64,000 nt of DNA from contig NZ_JAUHHD010000005.1 in the NCBI RefSeq assembly GCF_030410515.1, positions 124,001 to 188,000 of the forward strand, in the 5' to 3' direction. Position numbers and translations under genes: made by a program. Position 1 is the first letter of the stretch. Each line of letters opens with the position of its first letter. Below, piece by piece: positions 27,465-35,920 of this stretch. The notes beneath the pieces were generated by a model. It made no database searches. It was given only the letters and a program-made list of their open reading frames with translations, and was not told the origin of the DNA. This DNA comes from Arthrobacter sp. YD4 (GTDB lineage: Bacteria; Actinomycetota; Actinomycetes; Actinomycetales; Micrococcaceae).

Positions 27465-27521
27465 TGGGAATGCGGCGTCTGATGTGGGGAGGTGATGCGG
27501 ACCGGCCAGGAGACCGGTCGA

Positions 27522-27598
27522 TGGTAGGGCTACTCGGACTTGAACCGAGGACCTTAGGATTATGAGTCCCGCGCTCTAACCAGCTGAGCTATAGCCCC
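27522..27598 (-). tRNA. tRNA with CAT anticodon, probably elongator tRNA-Met
   Basis: A 74-nt cloverleaf plus encoded CCA. Acceptor GGGGCTA pairs with TAGCCCT (one G-U), D stem GCTC/GAGC, anticodon loop CTCATAA, T stem CTCGG/CCGAG, discriminator A. The anticodon stem has one C-A and one G-U position. CAT loops of this form occur in elongator Met and in lysidine-modified Ile2 tRNAs; initiator tRNA is excluded because the 1-72 pair is intact and the GGG/CCC anticodon stem of initiators is absent. Confidence 0.9.
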
Positions 27599-27698
27599 GT
27601 GGGACCCGGGGCACCGGCCGTGTCACGGCGGGCCCCGGGGCAAAACACTCTAGCAATAGTAGTCGCACCGGCCGGGCGCTACGGCCCGTGCGGGAGTG

Positions 27699-28904
27699 CT
27701 AGACCACCAGGTCGTCGTAGCTGGCGCCGCGGTAGATGTCCTCGAAGGTCTGGAGGGTCCGCTCGATGCTGTGGTTCTCCACCATGCTGCGGCTGACCTT
27801 GCCCATGGCGGCGCGCTCGTCGGCCGGCAGCGACAGCACCGCGGTGATCTTGGCCGCCAGGTCGTCGCTGTCGTTCGGGGTGAAGAGGTAGCCGTTCTCG
27901 CCGTCGCGCACCAGGTGCGGCAGGGCCATCGCGTCGGCCAGGACCACGGGCGTGGAGGCGGACATGGCCTCAAGGGTCACCAGGGACTGCAGCTCCGCGG
28001 TGCCCGGCATGCAGAACAGGTCGGCGCCGAGGTACGCGCGGCGCAGTTCCTCGTCGCTGGCCAGGCCCAGGAAGCGCACCCGGTCCCCCAGGCCCAGGCG
28101 CTTGACCTGCGTTTCCAGGGCCGGTCGGACCTCGCCGCCGCCAACCACCTGCAGGTGGACGTCGAGGTTGGCCGGGGTCTTGGAGATTGCGTCGATCAGG
28201 ACGTCGATGTGCTTTTCCTCGGCGAGGCGGCCCACGAAGAGCACGGTGGGGCTGGCGTTGACGGGAACCTCCTCCCCGGGCTTCAGCTCGTAGGCGGCGG
28301 CGTCGATGCCGTTGGAGAGCGGCAGCACCTTGCGAAGGAAAGCGTGGTCGTGCATCGCCTTGGCCGCGAGCGGGGTGGGGGTGGTCACGACGTCGGCCTG
28401 GCCCATGACCTTGCCCATGTCGCGCCAGGAGACGCGGCCAACGATGTCCTTGAACCACTGCGGAAACGGCAGGAAGGGGTTGAGGTTCTCCGGCATGAAG
28501 TGGTTGGTCGCCACGATCCGCACGCCACGGCGCACCGCCTCGTAGAGGACGTGCTCACCGATCATGTAGTGGCTCTGGATGTGCACGACGTCGGGCTTGA
28601 CCCGGTCGAAGAGCAGCGCGATCTCCTTCTTGATCTCCCAGGGGAAGGTGATCCGGAAGCTCTCGTGCGTGGGCACGGAGTGGGAGCGCACGCGGTGCAC
28701 GGTGGCCTCGTCGCGGAACTCGCTGTAGCTCTTGCCCTTGCTGGGGCGGGTGGCCAGGACGTGGACGTCGTGGCCGCGTCCGGTCATGCCCTTGGCGAGA
28801 CGGTAGCCGAACTGGGCGGCTCCGTTGACGTCCGGCGGGTAGGTTTCGGCGGCGATCAGGATCGTCAGTTTCCTGCCGGGGTTGTCGGTCTGGGGCATGG
28901 TCAC
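27699..28904 (-). CDS. Glycosyltransferase, family 4 type
   Basis: A 401-residue GT-B enzyme. The N-terminal half starts ILIAAETYPPDVNGAAQFGY and contains GRGHDVHVL; the C-terminal half has VLFVGRLAEEKHIDVLIDAI and the donor-binding GTAELQSLVTLEAMSASTPV, where the E-x7-E pattern of family 4 is visible. Homologues transfer mannose or similar sugars from a nucleotide donor to lipid acceptors at the membrane. Nearby phospholipid genes make a glycolipid or phosphatidyl-inositol mannoside acceptor possible, but this is inference. The GTG start has AGGAG 8 nt upstream; an ATG two codons later is an alternative. Confidence 0.85.
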   Translation of the reverse strand: MTMPQTDNPGRKLTILIAAETYPPDVNGAAQFGYRLAKGMTGRGHDVHVLATRPSKGKSYSEFRDEATVHRVRSHSVPTHESFRITFPWEIKKEIALLFDRVKPDVVHIQSHYMIGEHVLYEAVRRGVRIVATNHFMPENLNPFLPFPQWFKDIVGRVSWRDMGKVMGQADVVTTPTPLAAKAMHDHAFLRKVLPLSNGIDAAAYELKPGEEVPVNASPTVLFVGRLAEEKHIDVLIDAISKTPANLDVHLQVVGGGEVRPALETQVKRLGLGDRVRFLGLASDEELRRAYLGADLFCMPGTAELQSLVTLEAMSASTPVVLADAMALPHLVRDGENGYLFTPNDSDDLAAKITAVLSLPADERAAMGKVSRSMVENHSIERTLQTFEDIYRGASYDDLVV

Positions 28905-28998
28905 GGGGATGGCTCCTGGTGGTCACGGTGGGTAGCGGCGGCCGGCCGGCCGCCGGCGCAGGCCCGGCCAGCCGGCGCCTGAAGTCTGTGGCGTCGCC

Positions 28999-29904
28999 TT
29001 AGGGCCTCCGCGCCGCGGCCTTCCGCGCGTCTTTCTTGCGCTTGGTGACCTCGGGGTGGTGCCTGGACAGGGCGATCACTCCCACGATAGCAAGGAGAGC
29101 CGCGGCTCCCATGGCGATCGCGGTCACGGCGTGGACATCGGGGCGCAGTTCGCCGAGGATCACGACACCGATCGCGATGCCGATCATGGGATCGATCACG
29201 GTCAGGCCGGCGATGACCAGATCCGGTGGACCGCCCGAGTAGGCGCTCTGCACGAACCACGAACCCAAGCCGCCGGCGGCGAGGATCGCCAGCAGGGTGT
29301 ACCACTGCACGTTGAGCAGGAACAGCCCGTTGGGGTCCAGCAGGTGCCGGCCGATGATGCGGGTCAGGACGGCAACGAAGCCAAACAGCATGCCGGCGCC
29401 GATGATATAGACGAAGGCGCTCATCCGGTGCTTGAACAGCAGCGCCAGGGTGCCGAACAGGGCCACGACGAGGGCCAGCAGCAGCACCACCGTGAGTTCG
29501 TCCGCGGCGCTGACATGGTGGTTCTCCTGGGTGACCGTGACGGCCAGGACCACGAACAGGGCGGAGCCGGTGACGCAGCAGCTGATCGCCACCACGGTGG
29601 CCCGGTTCATGCTCAGGCCCTGGTCCTTGGCGTTGATGACCGTGGTGATGACCAGCGCGATGGCGCCGATAGGCTGCACGACCGTCAGCGGGGCGGACAC
29701 GAGGGCGATGGCGTTCATGGCCGTGCCGACGCACAGCAGCAGGAGCCCCAGGATCCAGCGCCGGTTGCGGATCAGCCGCAGCAGGCCGTTGGAGCTCAGG
29801 GCCAGTCCGCCGGTGTCTGCCTTGACCGCGCTGCCCTGCCGTTGCGCGCCGAAGGCGAGGAAGAAGGCACCGGCGACGGCCAGCACGACTGCCAGCCAGA
29901 CCAT
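28999..29904 (-). CDS. DMT-superfamily multi-helix membrane protein
   Basis: A 301-residue protein with about nine to ten membrane helices in the arrangement of drug/metabolite-type or NIPA-like transporters. The N-terminal VAGAFFLAFGAQRQGSAV and the mid VVQPIGAIALVITTV and LTVIDPMIGIAIGVVILGE segments resemble the inverted-repeat core of this family. The tail is very basic (TKRKKDARKAAARRP). Its ATG overlaps the stop of the CDP-alcohol transferase gene, so the two are coupled. The substrate is unknown; magnesium or a lipid precursor would be guesses. Confidence 0.75.
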   Translation of the reverse strand: MVWLAVVLAVAGAFFLAFGAQRQGSAVKADTGGLALSSNGLLRLIRNRRWILGLLLLCVGTAMNAIALVSAPLTVVQPIGAIALVITTVINAKDQGLSMNRATVVAISCCVTGSALFVVLAVTVTQENHHVSAADELTVVLLLALVVALFGTLALLFKHRMSAFVYIIGAGMLFGFVAVLTRIIGRHLLDPNGLFLLNVQWYTLLAILAAGGLGSWFVQSAYSGGPPDLVIAGLTVIDPMIGIAIGVVILGELRPDVHAVTAIAMGAAALLAIVGVIALSRHHPEVTKRKKDARKAAARRP

Positions 29905-30572
29905 CAGCGGGGCCCGCCGTCGTCGTTGGAACGTTCCTGCGGGTTCACGGCGGTGCTGCTTTCTGCGGCGGGCCGCTGTCCGCGGCCCTTGCGGATGATG
30001 GCCCAGAAGTAGTTATAGGCGGCGATCCAGTGCCCGATCAGGCCGAGGCCCAGGCAGGCCCAGGCCGCCACGAAGTAGCCCTCGGCGCCGGGCAGCTGCA
30101 GCTTCGAGAGCACCAGCAGGGGCGTGCCGAGGAGCAGCAGCGCGGTCCGGATCTTGCCGACACGGCTGACCGGGAGGTCGGGGTGGCTGTGGAAGTAGTA
30201 GAGCGAGATGGTCATCAGGATGAGGTCGGGCACGAGGAGGGCGGTCAGGTACCACCACTCGACGACGCCGGCGATCACGAGGGTGACCGCGACGGCGATC
30301 AGGGCCAGCCGGTCCGCGATCGGGTCCATGATTCGGCCGAGGTTGGACATCTGGTTGAAGCGGCGGGCGATGTAGCCGTCCACCCAGTCGGTGCTGCCCA
30401 TGAGGGCCAGGACCAGGGCGGCGGCACCGTACTCCTGTTTCGCGAGGACCAGCCAGATGAACAGCGGAACGCCGAGGAACCGCACCACGGTGAGGAGATT
30501 GGGGACCGTGAAGACCACATCCGAATGGATTTGGGGTTGGCCGGGACGCGCGCCAGCGCCGATGAACCTCAT
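29904..30572 (-). CDS. CDP-alcohol phosphatidyltransferase
   Basis: A 222-residue membrane enzyme with the full family motif in DWVDGYIARRFNQMSNLGR followed by IMDPIAD; the Asp residues bind metal and CDP-diacylglycerol. It has about five to six helices. I chose ATG 30572 rather than 30602 because AAAGGGAGG lies 4-5 nt before it. Family members make phosphatidylglycerophosphate, phosphatidylinositol phosphate or cardiolipin; the size fits the PgsA type. It is first of a coupled pair with the DMT-like gene. Confidence 0.87.
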   Translation of the reverse strand: MRFIGAGARPGQPQIHSDVVFTVPNLLTVVRFLGVPLFIWLVLAKQEYGAAALVLALMGSTDWVDGYIARRFNQMSNLGRIMDPIADRLALIAVAVTLVIAGVVEWWYLTALLVPDLILMTISLYYFHSHPDLPVSRVGKIRTALLLLGTPLLVLSKLQLPGAEGYFVAAWACLGLGLIGHWIAAYNYFWAIIRKGRGQRPAAESSTAVNPQERSNDDGGPR

Positions 30573-30626
30573 TCGGCCTCCCTTTCCGCTGCCGGTGTCC
30601 ATTCGTTGTCGAGGTTTACAGTCCTG

Positions 30627-31514
30627 TCAGCCCTTGAGCAGGCGGCGCAGCAGGACGACGAAGGTGGTGGCGGCCGCCGCGAAGGCTGCCAGCGGCTTCC
30701 AGCGCTTGGCCAGGTCCGCGGCCGGAGCCGAGCCGGAGCTGCCGGTGGAGGGCCGGGCGCCGGGAGTGGTGGCGGAGGGGCCGCGGAGGGCGGCGATCCG
30801 GTCGTCGACCAGTTCCTTGCCCTCTTCGACGCGCTGCTGGCCGGCGGCGAGGAGGATCTGCGCCTGGGCCTTGAGGTCCAGTTCCTCGCCGAGTTCGTCG
30901 CGGACGCCGGTGAGGTGGCGGCGGCGCTGGTCCAGCCGGCGGCGCAGCTCATCTTCGGAGGGGGCGGGGCCGAGGTCGGGCTGTTCGGCCGCCTTCTTCG
31001 CTTCCTTTTCCGCCTTCGCCCGGGCTGCGGCCGCTTCCTTGGCGGCCTTCGCGGCCTTGGCTTGCGGCGTGTTCGGGTCCAGCACGGCCGGGTCGAAGGA
31101 GGAGCCCTCCTTGGCGATGCCGAGGTCGTACTTCAGCCCGCGGATGGTCTCCTCGGGGACCAGCGGCATGGCCTTCTTGAAGCGGCTGACGCCGATCAGT
31201 CCCACGATCAGGGCGATGACCAGGAACAGGGCGCAGACCAGCAGGGCCGCGAGCCAGGCCGGCATGATCGTGGCCAGGCCCATGATGGCCGCCACGACGA
31301 GTCCGATGACCAGCAGCAGGACGAAAATCAGGGCGACGACGGCGAAGGCCGCCGCGATGCCGAGCTGGATGCCCTTGCGCTTGAGTTCGGCCTTGGCGAA
31401 GGCAATCTCATCGTTAAGTTGCCGCGGTGCCAGCTTAAAGATCAGTTTCAAGGTCTTGGGCAACGCGGAAAGGCGCAGCCCCCCGCCGGTCCTGCCGGTG
31501 TGCCGTCCGCTCAT
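30627..31514 (-). CDS. Phage-holin-superfamily-III-like membrane protein with a charged C-terminal region
   Basis: A 295-residue protein. Two strong membrane helices (about 51-76 and 84-108) follow a basic amphipathic segment (LPKTLKLIFKLAPRQLNDEI); a long charged, Ala/Lys/Glu-rich region (about 140-240) probably forms a coiled coil, and a single C-terminal helix (about 272-290) ends the chain. The two-helix unit matches the actinobacterial family named for phage holin superfamily III. These proteins are chromosomal membrane proteins, not signs of a prophage; no phage genes are near. Function unknown. Confidence 0.75.
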   Translation of the reverse strand: MSGRHTGRTGGGLRLSALPKTLKLIFKLAPRQLNDEIAFAKAELKRKGIQLGIAAAFAVVALIFVLLLVIGLVVAAIMGLATIMPAWLAALLVCALFLVIALIVGLIGVSRFKKAMPLVPEETIRGLKYDLGIAKEGSSFDPAVLDPNTPQAKAAKAAKEAAAARAKAEKEAKKAAEQPDLGPAPSEDELRRRLDQRRRHLTGVRDELGEELDLKAQAQILLAAGQQRVEEGKELVDDRIAALRGPSATTPGARPSTGSSGSAPAADLAKRWKPLAAFAAAATTFVVLLRRLLKG

Positions 31515-31689
31515 CGGTTCCGCCTAACTGGTGCCATCTGTCGTTCTGCTTCCGCTGAAATGCCCGGGCCTGCGCGGCTGATTGCACGCCCAGGTGTCAA
31601 AACTATCATTCGGGGCGCCGACGGCGGCCAGCGGAAGGCGCGGGCGCCTGCGCGTCGGGTTTAGGCGACGCGCGCCGCGTCCTGCGCGG

Positions 31690-31723
31690 CGTCGTGCCCG
31701 GCGTCGTGCCGCGCGTCGTGCCG
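31690..31723. repeat. Three 12-bp tandem repeats upstream of the MFS gene
   Basis: GCGTCGTGCC starts at 31690, 31702 and 31714, a strict 12-bp period. It ends 44 bp upstream of the MFS -10 element. Confidence 0.65.
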
Positions 31724-31766
31724 GCGGCGGCGGCCGGCGGCGCTGTCCGTGCCGCCGCCCCGGCCC

Positions 31767-31772
31767 TAGGAT
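31767..31772 (+). promoter_or_regulatory. -10 element TAGGAT, leaderless promoter of the MFS gene
   Basis: TAGGAT is followed by 8 nt and GTG 31781, with no Shine-Dalgarno. Confidence 0.45.
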
Positions 31773-31780
31773 TGACCTCT

Positions 31781-33004
31781 GTGCAGACACCCAGCAATCC
31801 GGGCGATTCCCTGACCCGCCGCCGCAAGCTTCTCTATATCCTCATGCTGGGCGCCCTGACGGCACTGGGACCCTTCACGGTGGACCTGTACCTGCCGGCC
31901 TTCCCGGCCCTGGAGGCCAGCCTCGGCGTCAGCGAGGCGGCGGTCCAGCTGACCCTGACCGGTACCACCGTGGGCTTCGCGCTCGGCCAGCTGGTGGTGG
32001 GACCGCTCAGCGACCGGTTCGGCCGCCGGATGCCGCTGATCCTCGCCACCGCCCTGCACATCGGCGCGTCCCTGGGGGCGGCGTCGGCCACGGACATCGG
32101 GACCCTCGGCCTGTTCCGGGTGCTCATGGGCATCGGCGCGGCGGGCGGCGGCGTCGTCGCCATGGCCATGGTGCGCGACCTGTTCAGCGGCTACGCCATG
32201 GTGCGGATGTTCTCCCGGATGGCACTGGTCAACGGCCTGGCCCCGATCCTGGCGCCGGTGATCGGCTCGCAGCTTCTCCTGCTGACGGCGTGGCCGGGCA
32301 TCTTCCTGTTCCTGGCCGGTTACGGCAGCTGCGTGATCATCGCGGCGCTGTTCCTGGTCCGCGAGACGCTGCCGGCGCACCTGCGCGGCGCCTCGGGCAT
32401 GACGATGCGCCAGCGCTACCGGGTGTTGTTCGCGGACCGCATCTTCGTAGGCACCCTTTTGCTGGGCGGCATGAACTTCGGCGGCCTGTTCACCTACCTC
32501 TCGGCCTCGCCCTTCCTCTTCCAGGACGTCTTCGGCTTCTCGGCCCAGCAGTACGGCCTGCTCTTCGGCATCAACTCCTTGGGGATCGTGGCCGGGGTGC
32601 AGACCAGCGCCCGGCTGATCAAGCGCGTCCCGCCCCAGTGGATCGTGGCCTGCTCCACGGCCTGGATGTTCCTGATGTCCCTGCTGATCGTCGTCTTCGA
32701 CCGGGCCGGCCTGGGGCTGTGGGGCGTGATGGTGCCGCTGTGGTTCTACATCCTGGGGGCCGGCTTTACCTTCCCGTGCGTCCAGGTCCTGGCGCTGGCC
32801 AACCACGGCGCCCAGGCCGGCACGGCGGCGTCCCTGCTGGGTGCCGCGACCTTCCTCATGGCCGGGATCATCTCCCCCGTCGTGGGCTGGCTGGGCGTCG
32901 AGTCGGCGACGCCGATGGGCGCCGTGCAGGCCGGCTGCATTCTGCTGGCGGCGGCCGCGCTCTGGCTCGTGGTCCGGCCGCGGACGGTACCTTCGATCCA
33001 CTGA
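31781..33004 (+). CDS. MFS drug efflux transporter, Bcr/CflA type
   Basis: A 407-residue 12-helix transporter. GALTALGPFTVDLYLPAFP (about 20-38) in helix 1 and the loop motif GPLSDRFGRRMPLI (about 75-88) are hallmarks of the Bcr/CflA branch of the DHA1 family, which exports bicyclomycin, chloramphenicol or sulfonamides by proton antiport. I chose GTG 31781 because the conserved N-terminus begins soon after it and a TAGGAT -10 lies 8 nt upstream; the open frame to 31694 is repetitive Arg/Ala/Val sequence. It stands alone. Confidence 0.88.
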   Translation: MQTPSNPGDSLTRRRKLLYILMLGALTALGPFTVDLYLPAFPALEASLGVSEAAVQLTLTGTTVGFALGQLVVGPLSDRFGRRMPLILATALHIGASLGAASATDIGTLGLFRVLMGIGAAGGGVVAMAMVRDLFSGYAMVRMFSRMALVNGLAPILAPVIGSQLLLLTAWPGIFLFLAGYGSCVIIAALFLVRETLPAHLRGASGMTMRQRYRVLFADRIFVGTLLLGGMNFGGLFTYLSASPFLFQDVFGFSAQQYGLLFGINSLGIVAGVQTSARLIKRVPPQWIVACSTAWMFLMSLLIVVFDRAGLGLWGVMVPLWFYILGAGFTFPCVQVLALANHGAQAGTAASLLGAATFLMAGIISPVVGWLGVESATPMGAVQAGCILLAAAALWLVVRPRTVPSIH

Positions 33005-33080
33005 CCCGGCGCTCCTCGAAGGACGCTCCGGTTGCCCCTCGGGGCCGGTCGCGGCCCTGTTCCCGCCCGGCGGCGGGCGA

Positions 33081-33086
33081 TAAGGT
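33081..33086 (+). promoter_or_regulatory. -10 element TAAGGT, leaderless promoter
   Basis: TAAGGT is followed by exactly 6 nt and GTG 33093. Confidence 0.45.
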
Positions 33087-33092
33087 TGTGGT

Positions 33093-33500
33093 GTGCCCGA
33101 ACGGCAGGATCTCCCTCCCCTCCCGGCCACGTGGCAGCGGTGCGATGACGGCATCCTGCCTCTGTGGTGGGAGCGGTTGTGTTCGCAGACAAGCCCCCAA
33201 TCGGCGGCGCTCTACGCGGCAGGGCTCTTTACCGAGGACCGCCGTCGGCCGATCGCGCAGTGGTACAACCCCGATTTCGACGCCGCCCTGCTGGTGGCTC
33301 CCGAGACGTCCCCGGAATGGCCGGTGCAGCGCTTCGGCATCTTCTACGCCCCGCCGCGCGGCGGGTTCACCCGGGTCCACTCCGGCGCCCACGAATGGCA
33401 CCCCCGCGAACCCCGGCAGTCCCCCACCGAGGAAGAGGCCTTCCGGGCCGCCGTCGGCGAGGCGGAACGCTTCCTGCAGGTGGAGATGTTCTTCGTCTGA
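33093..33500 (+). CDS. Conserved-looking hypothetical protein, 135 residues
   Basis: I do not recognise the family. The protein is Trp/Pro/Glu-rich and soluble, with no signal or membrane helix. Features are WQRCDDGILPLWWERL near the start, AQWYNPDFDAALL at mid-length and a C-terminal helix (EEEAFRAAVGEAERFLQVEM). Codon use with GC-rich third positions and a leaderless TAAGGT-N6-GTG start support a real gene. It lies 88 bp after the MFS gene and ends just before the terminator of the opposing tRNA-Asn gene. Confidence 0.7.
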   Translation: MPERQDLPPLPATWQRCDDGILPLWWERLCSQTSPQSAALYAAGLFTEDRRRPIAQWYNPDFDAALLVAPETSPEWPVQRFGIFYAPPRGGFTRVHSGAHEWHPREPRQSPTEEEAFRAAVGEAERFLQVEMFFV

Positions 33501-33506
33501 ACGCAC

Positions 33507-33546
33507 AAAAAAGGCCCCGCGGCGGCTTTTCGCCGGCCGCGGGGCC
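33507..33546 (-). terminator. Terminator of the left tRNA-Asn gene
   Basis: GGCCCCGCGG (33513-33522) pairs with CCGCGGGGCC (33537-33546); on the minus strand TTTTTT follows. Confidence 0.9.
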
Positions 33547-33552
33547 TGTCCG

Positions 33553-33625
33553 CTCCTCCTGCTGGACTTGAACCAGCAACCCTTCGATTAACAGTCGAAT
33601 GCTCTGCCAATTGAGCTAAGGAGGA
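33553..33625 (-). tRNA. tRNA-Asn (GTT), copy 1
   Basis: 73-nt cloverleaf: acceptor TCCTCCT/AGGAGGA, D stem GCTC/GAGC, anticodon stem TTCGA/TCGAA with loop CTGTTAA, T stem GCTGG/CCAGC, discriminator G. CCA is not encoded. Identical to the copy 198 bp to the right. Confidence 0.96.
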
Positions 33626-33708
33626 ATGAAGCAGGTATGACATTAGCAAAGGTTTTACCGCTAAGGAAATCGGCCCCCGGCGCCTCGGCAGATACCCCCG
33701 CCGGGTAT

Positions 33709-33745
33709 AAAAAAGTCCCCGCTCCGGCGGACCGGAACGGGGACT
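33709..33745 (-). terminator. Terminator of the right tRNA-Asn gene
   Basis: AGTCCCCG...CGGGGACT stem with an internal CCGG/CCGG part; on the minus strand TTTTTT follows. The stem sequence differs from that of the left copy. Confidence 0.88.
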
Positions 33746-33750
33746 GTGCG

Positions 33751-33823
33751 CTCCTCCTGCTGGACTTGAACCAGCAACCCTTCGATTAACAGTCGAATGC
33801 TCTGCCAATTGAGCTAAGGAGGA
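33751..33823 (-). tRNA. tRNA-Asn (GTT), copy 2
   Basis: Identical over all 73 nt to copy 1, with the same anticodon loop CTGTTAA. The flanks shared by both copies are only a few bases (CGC before, ATGAAGC/A after), so the duplication is old or the spacer has diverged. It lies just downstream of dnaG. Confidence 0.96.
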
Positions 33824-33904
33824 ATGAAGCGGGTACTAGCCTAGCAAACCCGCGGCCCGGAAGCGAAATCGACGGCCGCCGGGCCCCGGTTGCGGGGCGA
33901 GGCC

Positions 33905-35908
33905 TCAGGAATCGGCGCGCAAGGACCGCCGCTGCATCTCCAGTTCCATCAGCTCGCGGTTGAGTCGCTGGAACTCTTCCGGGTTCGCGGCGGCGTCGAG
34001 GCGCTGCAACTGGCCCATTTTGTCCGCCTTGACCCGCGTGATCTGCAGTTCGAACAGCCGGGCCAGGATGTCCCGGCAGTAGCGCTGCACGGCGTCCTCG
34101 GTGCTGGCCGGCAACGGCACCACCGAGAGCTCGGAGACGAGCGGACGGAGCGGTTCCGGCACCTCCTGCAGCAGCTCGGCGACCCAGCGGGCCGGATCCG
34201 CGGCCGAGGCCAGGCCCGTGGCGCGGATGGCCTCGTGGATCGCGAGGTAGGCCGGGGTGGAGAACCGCGCCTCGGAGAAGCGCTCCCAGGTGGTCCCCTC
34301 CAGCATCGAGGGTTGCTGCAGCACCACTTCCAGCGCCTGCCGTTCCATCGCCGCGACGGGGTCGCGGGGATCGGGACGGTTGAACGCGGGCAGCGCGGCC
34401 GACGGCGGCAGCGGCGCCACCCCCGGTGCACCCGGGTTCTGGCCCTGCTGAGGGTAGCCACCCTGATTCTGGTAGCCCTGCTGGTTCTGCTGGTACCCAC
34501 CCTGCTGACCGATGGAACCGAAGCCGTTGCCCTGGCCCGCTCCCCCGCGGCCGCCCTGCTGACCGGGACCGCCCTGGGTGCCGCGCTTCATGGCCGCGCC
34601 CACGGCCCGGCTGACGTCCTCCACGGGCATGCCGAGCCAGCCGGCGAGCTCGCGGGCGTAGGCCGGGCGCATGCCGGCGTCGCGGATCTGCGCCACGACG
34701 GGGGCGGACTCGCGCAGCGCCGAGATCCGGCCCTCCACGGTGTCCAGGTTGTGCCGGCGCAGGGTGGCCCGGATGGCGAATTCGAAGAGCGGGCGGCGGG
34801 TGCCGATCAGGTCGCGCACGGCGGCGTCGCCTTTGGCCTGGCGCAGGTCGCAGGGGTCGGCCCCGGTGGGTTCGACCGCCACGTACGTCTGTGCGACGAA
34901 CCGCTGGTCCTCCTCGAAGGCGCGCAGGGCGGCCTTCTGGCCGGCGGCGTCGCCGTCGAAGGTGAAGATGACCTCGCCGCCGCTGCCGTCGTCGGAGAGC
35001 AGCCGGCGGGCGATCTTGATGTGGTCCGTGCCGAAGGCGGTGCCGCAGGTGGCCACCGCCGTCGTCACACCGGCCAAGTGGCAGGCCATGACGTCGGTGT
35101 ACCCCTCCACCACCACCAGTTGCCGGTCCTTGGCGATGGTGCGCTTGGCCAGGTCGATGCCGTAGAGGACATGAGACTTCTTGTAGAGCGCCGTCTCCGG
35201 GGTGTTGAGGTACTTGGGGCCCTGGTCGTCCTCGTAGAGCTTCCGGGCGCCGAAGCCGATGGTGTCCCCCGCGATGTCGCGGATGGGCCAGATCAGCCGG
35301 CCGCGGAACCGGTCATAAATCCCCCGGTTGCCCTCGGAGAACATGCCGGTGAGTTTGAGTTCCGCGTCCGTGAAGCCGCGGCCGCGGAGGTGCTTGAGCA
35401 GCGAGTCCCAGCCCTGCGGGGCATATCCCACGCCGAACTGCTCGGAGGCGGCCCGGTCGAAGCCGCGGCCGTAGAGGAAGTTCCGGCCCTCGGCTGCGCC
35501 GGGGGTCAGGAGCTGGGCGCGGAAGAATTCGTCGGCGATCTTGTGCGCGTCAAGGAGCCGCTGGCGGCGGCCGATCTCCTCGCGGTTAGGGCCGGAGCCG
35601 CCGTCCTCGTAGCGGAGCTCGTAGCCGATCCGGGCGGCGAGCTTCTCGACCGCCTCATGGAAGGTGGTGTGGTCCAGCTTCTGCACGAAGGAGATCACGT
35701 CCCCGTCCTCGCCGCAGCCGAAGCAGTGGTACCGGCCCACCTGGGGGCGGACGGTGAAGGAGGGGGAACGCTCGTCGTGGAATGGGCAGAGGCCCTTATA
35801 GGAGCCGAGGCCGGCGCCCTTGAGCGTGACGTAGCCGTCGACGACTTCCTTGATGTCGGTGCGCTGGCGCACCTCGTCGATGTCTTCGCGTTTGATCAGG
35901 CCGGCCAC
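33905..35908 (-). CDS. dnaG: DNA primase
   Basis: A 667-residue primase. N-terminal zinc ribbon (CPFHDE at about 41-46 and YHCFGCGEDG at about 60-69), the polymerase core with TOPRIM motifs VVVEGYTDVMA (about 267-277) and FTFDGDAAG, and a C-terminal helicase-interaction domain. Between them, at about 455-515, is an unusual low-complexity linker rich in Gln, Gly and Tyr (repeats such as QQNQQGYQNQGGYPQQGQ). The GTG start is preceded by TAGGAT and a 6-nt gap, so dnaG may have its own leaderless transcript inside the 25-bp gap after dgt. Confidence 0.96.
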   Translation of the reverse strand: MAGLIKREDIDEVRQRTDIKEVVDGYVTLKGAGLGSYKGLCPFHDERSPSFTVRPQVGRYHCFGCGEDGDVISFVQKLDHTTFHEAVEKLAARIGYELRYEDGGSGPNREEIGRRQRLLDAHKIADEFFRAQLLTPGAAEGRNFLYGRGFDRAASEQFGVGYAPQGWDSLLKHLRGRGFTDAELKLTGMFSEGNRGIYDRFRGRLIWPIRDIAGDTIGFGARKLYEDDQGPKYLNTPETALYKKSHVLYGIDLAKRTIAKDRQLVVVEGYTDVMACHLAGVTTAVATCGTAFGTDHIKIARRLLSDDGSGGEVIFTFDGDAAGQKAALRAFEEDQRFVAQTYVAVEPTGADPCDLRQAKGDAAVRDLIGTRRPLFEFAIRATLRRHNLDTVEGRISALRESAPVVAQIRDAGMRPAYARELAGWLGMPVEDVSRAVGAAMKRGTQGGPGQQGGRGGAGQGNGFGSIGQQGGYQQNQQGYQNQGGYPQQGQNPGAPGVAPLPPSAALPAFNRPDPRDPVAAMERQALEVVLQQPSMLEGTTWERFSEARFSTPAYLAIHEAIRATGLASAADPARWVAELLQEVPEPLRPLVSELSVVPLPASTEDAVQRYCRDILARLFELQITRVKADKMGQLQRLDAAANPEEFQRLNRELMELEMQRRSLRADS

Positions 35909-35914
35909 GGAGCC

Positions 35915-35920
35915 ATCCTA
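35915..35920 (-). promoter_or_regulatory. -10 element TAGGAT, leaderless promoter of dnaG
   Basis: On the minus strand TAGGAT, GGCTCC (6 nt) and then the GTG of dnaG. It sits wholly within the 25-bp dgt-dnaG gap. Confidence 0.5.

Noticed and set aside
27522..27598. Initiator tRNA-fMet
   Set aside because: The acceptor end is fully paired at 1-72 and the anticodon stem lacks the three G-C pairs of initiators.
30627..31514. Sign of a prophage from the holin-like protein
   Set aside because: This holin superfamily is a normal chromosomal membrane-protein family in actinobacteria, and no other phage gene lies nearby.
31524..31790. Arg-rich 88-codon frame antisense to the MFS promoter
   Set aside because: Its composition follows the tandem GC repeats; no start signal or fold supports it.
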